64,000 nucleotides of DNA from Branchiostoma lanceolatum. Its lineage: Eukaryota; Chordata; Leptocardii; Amphioxiformes; Branchiostomatidae. The stretch lies in assembly GCF_035083965.1 (NCBI RefSeq), contig NC_089723.1, forward strand, positions 4,673,501 through 4,737,500. Direction: 5' to 3'. Shown one piece after another: positions 54,550 through 64,000 of the stretch. Each line of letters opens with the position of its first letter. The first letter of the stretch is position 1. The position numbers were made by a program, and so were the translations under genes. The notes under the pieces were generated by a model. That model ran no database searches and was not told where the DNA came from. It worked only from the letters and a program-made list of their open reading frames with translations.

Positions 54550-55093
54550 AAACTGAACGATCAGGAACTTCCCAAAAACGTTCGGAATGGCCGAGACGGA
54601 TAAGGACCCGTTTGCAAGGCGACTGAAGTACCCGTTTTAGAAGGGGTATACTTATGTTGGTCCCCTCGTTCCCCTGTGGCTCTCGTCCCCAGGGTGTTTG
54701 GCGCCCGTCTGGTGTGCCGAAATTAATTGACCTTCTACACTTGGTCTTTTGAAGATGGAGGGAGGTCTGAGTTGAAACGATTGGTTATTCTACAGCATCT
54801 GATCATGTTTTCTTTATCTTGATCCGTACATAAATGTTTGTCACAAAGCATCGCGTATGGTGCAAGATTTCATAGCATATGAGTTAAATACATTTGTAAG
54901 ATGAGAAAAAATGAAGATACCAGAAAATTCGGTTTCATTCGTTTGAATCTTTAACTCCACAAATGTTTTGAAGCAATTTTTTCACACTACCAATCTGAAT
55001 GATATTTGCAGCTGTGAACTATATAGCTTGAGTGACGTGAGCTGTATTATGAATAGTAATTTTGAATTTCAATCAATCAAGGAAGCAAAATGA
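54550..55093. other. Intergenic region, nothing recognised
   Basis: No exon or repeat was identified. Confidence 0.35.
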
Positions 55094-55265
55094 ATTGTAA
55101 ATGCAGAAATGGTCACGCTAGTTTTATGTTCGAGGTTTTCGTGGCGACCGTTTCACCGTGAACTTTAAACCACCGCGAACATTTTTGCTCAATACTGTGG
55201 TAGTATGTGACTATAGCGCTACGGCGAACTTAAAACCTCCGCGAACTTAGATACATTTAAAGTAA
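55094..55265. mobile_element. TACTGTAAATGCAG-family MITE, diverged copy 7
   Basis: TTGTAAATGCAGAAATGGTC to ATACATTTAAAGTAA, with ACCGCGAACATTT and GACTATAGCGCTACGGCG. Confidence 0.75.
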
Positions 55266-56125
55266 TGTCCGTTAGTTTTGGCCGATAATAGGGACCTTGT
55301 TCAAACAATGTCATTTTGGTTTTTATTCTAGCCATGTAGATCATGTACTAATTTGTCGTCTGCTACCTGGTTCATATTTTCAGTAAAACATGATTGATAT
55401 TTGTCGCCGCAAATAGCGAAAACCTGTCACGCATATTTACAGTAATAAGCCGTTCCATATGACCTTTGCCACCTTTGTATGAACACTAATAAAACCGCTC
55501 TGAATAATTCTGCTGTCGTCCATTATATGAGGAATATAATATACAATCGTCTGTATGCCAAACGCGTTAACTGTTTTATACATCTAAAGAATGCGGTGAA
55601 TATGCAACACGACTTTCAAGGTGGCGAAACAAGGTTGAGGTTAATGAAATGTCGTCCCGAATTGTACGAAATAATCGCTAGAGATGACAAAACCAGGCAT
55701 AACAAAGAACGACAATCGATGGCAATTTCATCTGACATATTTTCCGACCACAGAAAATAAAGCGCACTTTCATATAGCAGAAAATTGCGATGTTCTGTAT
55801 TATTAATGAGGCGTGGTTATGACAATCAATCCAACGAAACAGGTGTGGATACAAAACACTGTGCATTTAGGTGAGAACAAAACACAGTGTAACATCTACT
55901 AACATAATTGCACCAGGGTACATAATTCCGACATTCTGAAATCTGAAAAGATACGTCAATACAAATTTCCAACCCAACGTCCCCCAGTATAATGCACTTC
56001 TGTATATCTAAACTGTGCATACCTGGGGGTGTTGCACTAGAGATCTCTCAAACCCACTGTTTTTCAAAGTGGCGGATTTATGTAACCCGGCGGTTAATGA
56101 AGGCTATATATATGTGTGTGTTTAC
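55266..56125. other. Intergenic region, nothing recognised
   Basis: AT-rich, with scattered AACAAAACACAGTG words that become a tandem array after 56126. No credible coding exon. Confidence 0.35.
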
Positions 56126-56286
56126 AGAACACAGCATATTCAAGTGTATTCATGTTCTAACAAAACACAGTGGTTTCATGTGAAAACTAAACACAGTGTA
56201 TTCACATGAGAACAAAACGCGGTGTATTCACGTTTTGACAAAACACGCGTTATTTACATGAAAACAAAACACATTGTATTCACGGA
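56126..56286. repeat. Short tandem repeats, about 30 bp unit
   Basis: About five diverged units around AACAAAACACAGTGTATTCA. Confidence 0.7.
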
Positions 56287-56595
56287 CTATAAGTAGTAAT
56301 TTAAAAACACTGGAAAATAACGTCAACACAGGTGGAGGTTCCCCCCTCTTATGTGTATGTTTATGTTTCCGCCGAACAATTCCAATATGAATTCCATTTT
56401 CAGTTATTCAGTCTGTCCAACGGTGCGTAGCATGTAAACACGCCTTGATGTATCCACGAGTCGTTGGAGATATTTTCGTCTCCTTTTTATCATTGGGGCA
56501 TTATGACATGTTCTGGTTAGCTTCCCGTTGTAAATTTGCGATTTCGCAATAAAAAAGCATGTGCAGGGCAGAAATCTTTGACGAATTTTGAATTA

Positions 56596-56828
56596 AATCA
56601 ATTTCAAACCAAAACAGGCAACACAAAAGAAGTACAGTTGTGAAAATACTACATAGATTAATATCAATAATATCAAACCAAAACAGGCAACATAAAAGAA
56701 GTACACATAGATTAATATCAAACCAAAACAGGCAACATAAAAGAAGTACGGTGGTGAGAATACTACATAGATTAATATGAAACAAAAACAGCAACATAAA
56801 AGAAGTACAGTGATGAAAATACTACATA
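56596..56828. repeat. Tandem repeats, roughly 45-65 bp unit
   Basis: Four units with TCAAACCAAAACAGGCAACA, AAAGAAGTAC and GAAAATACTACATAGATTA. Unit length varies by internal deletion. Confidence 0.85.
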
Positions 56829-58149
56829 TTTACATCGTGAAAGACTTAATTTCATAAAACATTTTCGTTGTCCAAATATGGCACTTATTATGAATCAGAC
56901 GTTCTCACGATTCAAACGGAAAAAGATGAATTTTTACAGTCATACAATGAAAAATAGTACCAATGCAAAATTGAGACAGCTGGAAAATAACCCATCCTCT
57001 TGAGACCGACCATCAAGCGGTCCCGGTCCTTATTACCTTTCCAAAGAGCTTATGTCAATTACCTATGCTCATGGAAATGTCATATGACGCCTCACAACGA
57101 GATATCATTATCTTCCCTGTCTGCGCTTTGGTCATGCAAAATACATGGAGGATAATAGGGCACAGGTTTCTGTCATCCGCGACAGCATTACTGCAAATTG
57201 ATATTTAATATTTCACGAACTATTATCCGGTATTACTCTGTGGGAAAGGAATTAAGAATCCTCCAGGGGATAGACGAATAATAAGGCTGCCGGCAGCAGG
57301 CGAAATGCTCATATATTGCTTTTATGATAATCAAGTTATGAGCCTTTGATAGATGGAGTAGTCTCGTTCTTTGTTTGGCGTGTTGGTACAAAAAAATATG
57401 GAGCGTACGTTTGCTTCTATTATTTTTGCTTCATATAAACGCTGTAGTATTACGTTTCGGAGCAAAAGAACAGAATGTTGTTTTGAAATTACTGATGGCT
57501 TGGACAGTGGTATGGTCATCATTATTTTTTACAGATTTTTTCATATATTGTTCACCTGGATGTCTTTCCTTCATGAAAGCACAGCAGATGATAATGTTAT
57601 ATTGCCAATATTTTAACTCAAAAGCAACTCTATCATTATAGGTACTAATGTTAATTATATAAATTATTACTCTTCATCCAACAATGATTCCCAAGACAGA
57701 GTTTGTGCACGATGGTTCACATATTGTCGGAATTTGCCGGTATAAAACTACAGTCAAGCCATATCACCCAACCGCACTGAATTGCGCACGGTTGCTCAAG
57801 CACACAACAGAAGACCACGCAATCACAGAGTCGACACTCCGCCAAACTAAAACAAGAAGTCGTTTCACAAATTTCAGGGTCCGTGGTTCCCATGGCAACG
57901 AAGAGTCAACCGTAGACTTCTCACGCCCCCTTCGCGAAGGGTCAATGTCATACCTGGCAGACCCAAGGAACACAAGGTCACGTTCCAAAGGTCACGGTGA
58001 CATTTGTAGGGGTGAGATTTGAATTCCAGAGCGGTACCGTTGCCATGGAGACGGCTGCTTCGCTCCTATGTGCTACATTTCATGTCCCTTCCAGATGTGG
58101 AGGTTGAAGGAAAAGGACACGTAGTCTCTATCATCAGCCGACTTCGGCT
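56829..58149. other. Mostly unique intergenic sequence
   Basis: No gene was recognised. About 57010-57350 is compositionally balanced, non-repetitive and stop-rich in all frames; I flag it as a possible conserved non-coding element. A plus-strand open stretch at 57684-58022 has no recognisable domain. Confidence 0.3.
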
Positions 58150-58425
58150 CCTCAAAATTCAACGGTTTACACACCGAAAAAAAAGGTGTCGCTGACTGCC
58201 GACATCGCGAAAGTTGCTGTGTAAATCGTGCAGTCAATGGGACGGAATTGTATTGATTTAACACAGGCAAAAGTTACATGTAGGATATCTCAAAATTGTT
58301 TACACGCCGAAAAAAAGGTGTCGCCGACTGCCGACATCGCAAAATGTGCAGTGTAAATCGTACAGTCAATGGGACGGAATTGTATTGATTTTACACACAC
58401 GGAAGTTGCATGTAGGAAGTCTAAA
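58150..58425. repeat. Two-copy tandem duplication, period about 135 bp
   Basis: Both copies contain AAAAAAGGTGTCGC, GACTGCCGACATCGC and CAGTCAATGGGACGGAATTG. Confidence 0.85.
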
Positions 58426-58684
58426 CTACTGTGGGCAAGAACAGCCTACATAGATGAGTGGTATTGTACTGGTGACGTTGCTTAAAGAGGTTTCGTGTCG
58501 CCTGGACTGAAACGTGGGGAGTTTTGTCGTGTTCAATGCCAACGATTTTGCAACAGAGCTCTTGAATTTTTTCCAGTTTATATTCGTCTTTGGAAGTCGT
58601 CCCCACAGGAGATCCGCATTCCACAACAATAGACCCAACCGTATGTCTACAAAAGAACTGACTTTTCTTTACCCTTTCTCTCAA
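58421..58684 (-). mobile_element. Non-LTR retrotransposon fragment (post-RT region)
   Basis: The minus strand encodes VVECGSPVGTTSKDEYKLEK, KIQELCCKIV and QRHQYNTTHL. This resembles the segment after the reverse transcriptase in CR1/L2-type LINEs (an LEY-SPVW motif, then KLEKVQ). Short and isolated. Confidence 0.5.
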
Positions 58685-59098
58685 CAGGATTCAACAGGCA
58701 AGTTGCCAATATAAGTAGATGAGGCCCTCGTAAGGGACGCTTTCAGTCGATACTTTTCAAATAGACACAATTTTTTTTGTCATACCGTATCATTTGTTTC
58801 TGGCATATTTATTAGTTAATCATATTTTGTTATAAGTTATTGCATCATGTTTTGTTACAAGTTTGTATTCTTATCTTTTCATTTTTATGTCTTGTGTATA
58901 TATGATAAGTGGTGGCGCTAAAGATCGTCTGTAATCTCTTCTCACATGAATGATAGAAAAAATTATTTAAAAATGCATACAACATATATACATGCATACA
59001 TACATGGTCATACTCAGCGAGTTGAAGCGTATATATAACAAAGTATAAAGATGCATGTCATATCAATGGAATGCTTCACGACACAGGATAGGACAGTA
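58685..59098. other. AT-rich intergenic region, nothing recognised
   Basis: Short AT-rich sequence with CATATATACATGCATACATA-type simple repeats near 58980. Confidence 0.4.
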
Positions 59099-59420
59099 AT
59101 TGAATGAACTGGATTTTCTTTTATTTCTGTATTCTGGCTATGTATGTAATTATGTATTGATTTATCTTATGCATGATTGTTGTTTTGTAGTTACCTTGTC
59201 TTTTATTGAATTGTATTAATTTATGACAAGGACCACAGGAAGAATAACTGTTGGAAATTGCTTATTGAACGAACTGGATTTCCTTTTATTTCTGTAATTC
59301 TGGATATGTATGTAATTATGCATGTAATTCATATTTTGTTGTTTTTTAGTTACCTTGTCTTTTATTGTATTAGCCAATATATCAGAAGGACCACAATAAG
59401 AATAACTATTGGAAACAGCT
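59099..59420. repeat. Two-copy tandem duplication, period about 165 bp
   Basis: GAACTGGATTTTCTTTTATT, TTTAGTTACCTTGTCTTTTA-like and AAGGACCACA words recur in both halves. Confidence 0.8.
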
Positions 59421-59914
59421 ATTTGTGGATAAAAATAAAGTAAAAGTAAAAAATTGGGTATGGCGTATGCACGAACGAAAGAAATGTTTTGCTCATACCA
59501 TCCTCAGTCAAGGATTGCAAAATGGCCCTGACCACGAAAATGCCAACATGTGTCGTTAGCTGTTTCAGTGTTGTTGTATGCCCTACCACGCACCGCAAGT
59601 GTAGGTCCCCAAAGTTCATTGATCTATGAAATATCTGAAACCGAAGTGATCCCGAAACAACTTTATTTCTCTCCAAAAGGGAGATCCTGTTTTGACTAGG
59701 CTTCTTAAATTCTGCAGACCAAGCTTTTAGAAGGTGCCACACAGCCATATAGAGTCTATGTGATGTTTGATTTGATAATTTGATAGTGTATTTTGAAACC
59801 GATTTTGAAATGTTATATTTCAACCAGCTTATGAATGTTAGAAATGCATACTTGCAAAATGATATATGCTCAACTTACAGTAGCAAGTGAAGCAGGCATC
59901 TCATGTGGTTACAC
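59421..59914. other. Open minus-strand stretch without recognisable domain
   Basis: A minus-strand frame of about 130 codons (59823-59419) is open but matches no family I know and lacks clear splice signals. Not called as a gene. Confidence 0.25.
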
Positions 59915-60118
59915 CCCTTAACACTACAGGCTGCGACCACGTTGCGACCATAGATTTGACAGGCCGCTCTACGAATTTCATAGCTAAAGAATGAATTGTT
60001 TTACATTTGTGTGTTTTGTTGTCCTTTAAACAACACTTTTAAATCTTTCATAATATTCCAATTATGAAACCAAGGGTCAGGCAAATCCAATTTTAATCGC
60101 TGTACGGTCGCTGAGCGA
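59915..60118. mobile_element. Degenerate CTCACTGGACCC-family MITE
   Basis: Keeps CGAATTTCATAGC, TGTGTGTTTTGTTGTC, AATATTCCAATTATGAAACC and AAATCCAATTTTAATCGC in family order. Confidence 0.6.
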
Positions 60119-60452
60119 ATTTACTGCCATATCTTTTTTTTACCTCCCATCTGCTAAGATAAGTCGGAAAACAGGCCGCATTTACTATCACAGATGGTCT
60201 ATCCATAGCTATCAATTTATTTCCCAACGAAGCTAGCCTGGAGTCCAGCCTTCTTAGCTTTGGTCCGCTCCCAACGGTTGCTATTCCGCCAACAACATAT
60301 TCTTCAAGCAGAGGTTTCGATCTGGGGGCTAGTAGTGGCTGCAATTTCTAACGCTACCCTCCCTAAATAATGCGGCCACTACTTGCCCCCGATTGAAACC
60401 TCTGCTTGGAGAATACCACAAGAGCGACCGTTTGGAGCGGTCCAAAGCTAAA

Positions 60453-60705
60453 GCCCCGCTCTCACTGGACCCGCGGCACGCTGGCGGCGTCGCTGCAACC
60501 GATCGAATTGACAAAGCACTCAACGAATTTCATCGACAAAAAACGAATCTTTTTAAGCTTTGCGTGTTTTGTTGTCTTTTTGGTCATACTTGTACGCTTT
60601 GAATGACATTCCCATCATAAAGTCAAGGGTAACACAAATCCAGTTTAGGATGCAGCGACGCCGCCAGCGTGCCGCGGGTCAAGTGAGAGGGGGCTTAACA
60701 AGGCT
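60453..60705. mobile_element. CTCACTGGACCC-family MITE, well preserved
   Basis: Left end AGCCCCGCTCTCACTGGACC, right end AAGTGAGAGGGGGCTT. The interior AAAGCACTCAACGAATTTCA and TTGTCTTTTTGGTCATACTT is nearly identical to the copy at 33761. Confidence 0.88.
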
Positions 60706-62641
60706 GGACTCCAGGCTACAACGAAGCCGCCCGAAATCTGCCGGCATATTTAATCATCTCGGCACAAATGTAATATCCAGAGTCTCATGAAGCGGGCTCG
60801 GAAATATGGACAGTTTAAGTGGATTAGTCCGCGCCGTTGTGAAGTCTATCAAATAACGCTGCACGGCACAGAGGTCTCGTCTGAACAGACAGGCACTTAT
60901 CGATGTCATGATAATCAGGAGGGGGATGCTAAAGTTGGGTGATACAGAGATATGACATTTGTGCATCAAACGACTAAGGAAACCTCCTGTGATTTTTGTC
61001 AGCGATCGTCAACTATGTTCGACAAGCGTGTTCAGAAATATGATTTTTCAACAGCATTTACACGAAAATGCCACATCTTAGTAATGTTGAGGCCCAGATT
61101 GACAAACTGTCAACAAATCATTTCTGAACGGGTAACGAGGGGGAAGATGTAGGGCATTGATCATCATACTAGAGTGCCATGACGTAATCGAACCGTTTGT
61201 AAATATTTTCATCGGCAAGAGAAGCATCTTTTGACTTGATGTCAACAATTGTCGGTAGTAGAAGGGTGTATTTTTGGTCAAAGATATCCAGAAACGTCGA
61301 AATATCGCGTGAGATAGCTTTAGAATGTTAAAGCATACCGATGTCAAATTTGAAGCACGACTAATGACACATTTGCACCCAAAGACCCCTGACATTTCTT
61401 TTGATTCTCTCAAAATGGCCAATCTAAACCCTGACAAGGTCTTTTTAGAACCAGAAAGGCAACACCCCACCGACACAACAAGAATACAAAATGACGACAC
61501 TGTCTGATCACATGACTATCATTACACTGCAGAACGCCAAAATGCGAAACAAGACACCAGAATGCGAAACTCACACACCATATAACAAAATACCAAATAA
61601 TACTTCTATTTCTTTTATCATAAGTACTTTTATCGCACATCTTAATCATGTTAAGTTAGACGTACTATTTCTGATACTGTAGTATCCTTCTTCCTACGCA
61701 CCTGAATATAAACAAGACATGGCGTTTGTGTTATGGGTGTGGTTGTAGAGCTAACCTCTCACGAACAGAGGTCACCCCCCAGTACCCCACCCATTGCCCT
61801 TTAATCGTTTTATTTTTCAGTTACTGAAGTCATAATTTATTGAAATAGACCTGTGTGTGGTTTAAAAAGACGACTGATTCTATGATGCCGTTATAAGCAC
61901 TTTAGTAGAAATATCGCTATTTTTGACCACAGCGTACGTATGTCGAAATTACTAATGCTAGCTTCTAAAAAACAATGTCTTCGGGGCTCTCATTATGTGT
62001 CGTGGTAACGTAGAGATATCATTCAGTCACTTAATTATCATATTTCTAGTCACAGAACCTGAAACATAGTCATGATTTCTTCTCAAATTGACGGGCTACA
62101 TTTTTAATCTATCAATTGAAGCTGCGTTAATTGCAAACGAAGGATTTTTACATGTAGACTCAGCCCATTTTTGTCATAAATATCAGTTTCAAATTCCGCT
62201 TGTTAAATTGAATTCTTAACCAATCTTTTCCGCCTAAATATTGTCATTAGATTTAACACAACCTCTACTATAGTTCTGAACAGAAAATATCTAGAATATG
62301 TTTCTCATAGAATCTAGAATAAAAGGCTAGTGGGTTCTGGTGTTACCTAGTTTTTTCAGGCGGTTTTATCGATATAAGCCTAGCGCCATCTTGTCTTTTC
62401 CGTGCTAGAACCTCGCACCTGCCTACGTCGCTACTCTTTTCCATTACGGACCGAAAACTCTTTTTTCTTATCAAATTTGACTTATCAAATGAAAACGAAA
62501 ACATGTATCAACATTGCAGGATAGATGTCATTTGTACACTTTGTAGACTAGTAACTAGACAAGGAAGCAAAAGCTGATTTCGACGTAATGTCAGTAGAAT
62601 GCAGCAGAAGTAATGCAAATATGGTGACCACATCGGCCGCC
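60706..62641. other. Intergenic region, no gene recognised
   Basis: About 60706-60985 is unique, balanced in composition and non-coding (with TTAAGTGGATTAG), a possible regulatory element. A minus-strand open frame at 61500-61078 has no recognisable domain. The rest is AT-rich. Confidence 0.3.
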
Positions 62642-63230
62642 ATGATCGTGAAATATCTTACCTTTGCGCTGTACGTGTGCCTCCGCGTAGCAGCCGCACT
62701 TGCCAACGCTACCGCTTTCATTCAAGTCTACAGGAACGCCTGGTGCTGGAAATCCACAGTACGGCCCGCCCGAAAAGTTGTTTCCTCTAGAAATGCCTTC
62801 TGTGATTCTACTCTGATCCGTTGGCAGTACGTAGCGGAAGCCCAGCAGAAGAACGATGATTCGGTAACGGTTACTCTCACCAGATGTATCCGTTCACACC
62901 GTGGCGAAGCACGAAGTCCTTTACCAAGTTACAGACCGAGTGCACTACGTTTACCCGACTTGAAGGCTGTCTTCAGTAGCAGAAAACAGTCCCTCCTCGT
63001 AAAAATGTATCCCCAAGCTTGGTCTTGTCGCAGAACAACAACGGTGTCCGTCTCGCCACAGCAGGTCTCAACCGATGAAGTGAGCCAAATACACAGAACG
63101 CGTAGGACGATTCAAAGGACGGCGTTTAACCCCCTCGGTTTAACACAGCCTCCACCAGGCCTTCCTACGTGGATACGGACCGTAAATTTTGACAAAAAAG
63201 GGACTAATTGGTCAGGAGAGTCAGTCCAAG
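62642..63230 (+). CDS. Possible first exon of an unrecognised secreted protein
   Basis: An ATG in strong Kozak context (GCCGCCATGA) begins a hydrophobic signal-like segment (MIVKYLTFALYVCL, then RVAAALANA). An uninterrupted frame follows to a good donor CAAG|GTAAAG at 63231, leaving phase 1. The 196 residues contain scattered cysteines (NAWCWKS, NAFCDS, LTRCIR, SWSCRR-like) and a proline-rich end (TQPPPGLPTW) but match no family I recognise. An in-frame ATG lies at 62588. The frame would continue into the MITE at 63304, which argues for splicing at 63231 instead. No later exon is visible before the window ends. The long open frame is the main support. Confidence 0.35.
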
Positions 63231-63303
63231 GTAAAGTTAAAATTCACCCTTCCGGAGGCCTGCAAATGAAACCCTATGGTGGCCAAACTCCCCTGGCAAA
63301 TAT

Positions 63304-63499
63304 TACTGTAAATGCATTTAAGTTCGCGTGGTTTTTATTTCGCGCTAGGGCGAAAATGGAGTGTTTGCGGTGGTTTTACGTTCGCGGCAGCGCTATAGTC
63401 ACATACTGCTACAATATTGGACAAAAATGTTCGCGGTGGTTTTATGTTCGCTGTGAAACGGACATAAAACCACCGCGAACATTTCTGCAATTACAGTAT
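63304..63499. mobile_element. TACTGTAAATGCA MITE, copy 8
   Basis: TACTGTAAATGCATTTAAGT to TCTGCAATTACAGTA. It lies about 73 bases after the proposed donor of the exon at 62642. Confidence 0.85.
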
Positions 63500-64000
63500 A
63501 CCAAAAGCCGGTGTAGTTAGTCTGGTAGAGACTACGTTTTACCTAATATCGTGGGCCCTCGATCCCTTTTCGGATCGGCATGCCCAAAGGGGGCGGTTAG
63601 TGTGGTACCGTTGGGACGTTAGGGCCGCCTGTTTAGGTCCGGGACGATGTTGGATAGGAACAACTGGCTCTTATCAATGATATCTCAAATGGGGTCTTTG
63701 ATAGCAAAGCCTTCTCAAAATGCCCTGGGTATCCTGATACATAATATACATGTGTGTGTGTGTCAACCCTTGGTGGATCATTTCTTTTGGCGAAATGAAA
63801 ATTACTTCACGAGGAGAGTAAGTATATATACGGATAGATTTTTCCAAGGAGATTTGATAGAGACACTTCTCAGTCTAACCCAAAATTGCAAGTCGACCGG
63901 CTTTCCTTTTTCAGCCGCCACAGGAACGCGTAGGGGACTTACTGCTTACGCGTAGGGGGATACGTTAGAATTGAAAATACCATATCTGGATAGAGTACAG
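63500..64000. other. Window end, nothing recognised
   Basis: No exon was recognised; a short (GT)n is at 63750. If the secreted-protein exon is real, this is its first intron. Confidence 0.35.

Noticed and set aside
58094..58170. Minus-strand stretch encoding FNLHIWKGHEM as a terminal exon
   Set aside because: It looks faintly coding, but the acceptor is poor, there are no partner exons, and it abuts a tandem duplication.
59419..59823. Minus-strand open frame of about 134 codons as a gene
   Set aside because: No recognisable domain, AT-rich end and no splice support. The low-complexity C-terminus suggests chance.
63231..63520. Continuation of the secreted-protein frame through the MITE
   Set aside because: The sequence is transposon-derived and a good donor precedes it.

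Overview
ORGANISM. The window is animal genomic DNA: spliced genes with GT-AG introns, mostly phase 1 in the extracellular proteins, and many short inverted-repeat transposons. Gene content (an FCP1/CTDP1 phosphatase with chordate-like architecture, class A receptors resembling the odorant-receptor-like family of amphioxus, a kelch-like gene, CUB and EGF proteins) and the palindromic repeats rich in GTTCGCGG-type words suggest a cephalochordate (Branchiostoma). The taxon is inferred, not demonstrated. LAYOUT. (1) 0.2-15.5 kb holds three recently duplicated intronless GPCR genes: a minus-strand copy broken by one nonsense codon (241-1518), an intact plus copy (3609-4856) and an intact plus copy (13866-15140), with partial tandem copies of gene ends beside two of them. 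Between the second and third lies a complete nine-exon secreted-protein gene (6328-12255) with a MIB/HERC2-like domain, two related modules of about 100 residues, an EGF domain and two small Cys modules. Its last intron carries an antisense Penelope-like retroelement fragment. (2) 15.5-20 kb is repeat-rich, with a 150-160 bp minisatellite and an inverted-repeat transposon. (3) 20.1-26.6 kb is a complete seven-exon CTDP1/FCP1 gene. (4) 26.6-31.7 kb is mostly transposable elements, including a 1.9-kb foldback element. (5) 31.7-36.9 kb is a minus-strand gene for a small secreted protein with two CUB domains and a Thr/Pro-rich tail. (6) 38.3-51.9 kb is a minus-strand pentameric ligand-gated ion channel lacking the Cys-loop cysteines. 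Its M3 exon has spawned a tandem array of ten copies, and its 7.7-kb first intron contains a complete kelch-like (BTB-BACK-Kelch) gene on the opposite strand. (7) 52-64 kb is gene-poor and repeat-rich, ending with a possible first exon of a secreted protein at 62.6 kb. HOW THE PARTS RELATE. I see no operon-like or pathway relationship between the genes. The common theme is local partial duplication: five loci (two GPCR genes, the CUB gene, the channel and the kelch gene) carry tandem copies of one exon or gene end, several of them very similar and therefore probably recent. The most unusual items are the M3-exon array in the channel, the secreted MIB/HERC2 protein, and the empty-site evidence for a TTA-targeting MITE. 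Exon models were built by hand from reading frame, intron phase and GT-AG signals. They have not been checked against transcripts.
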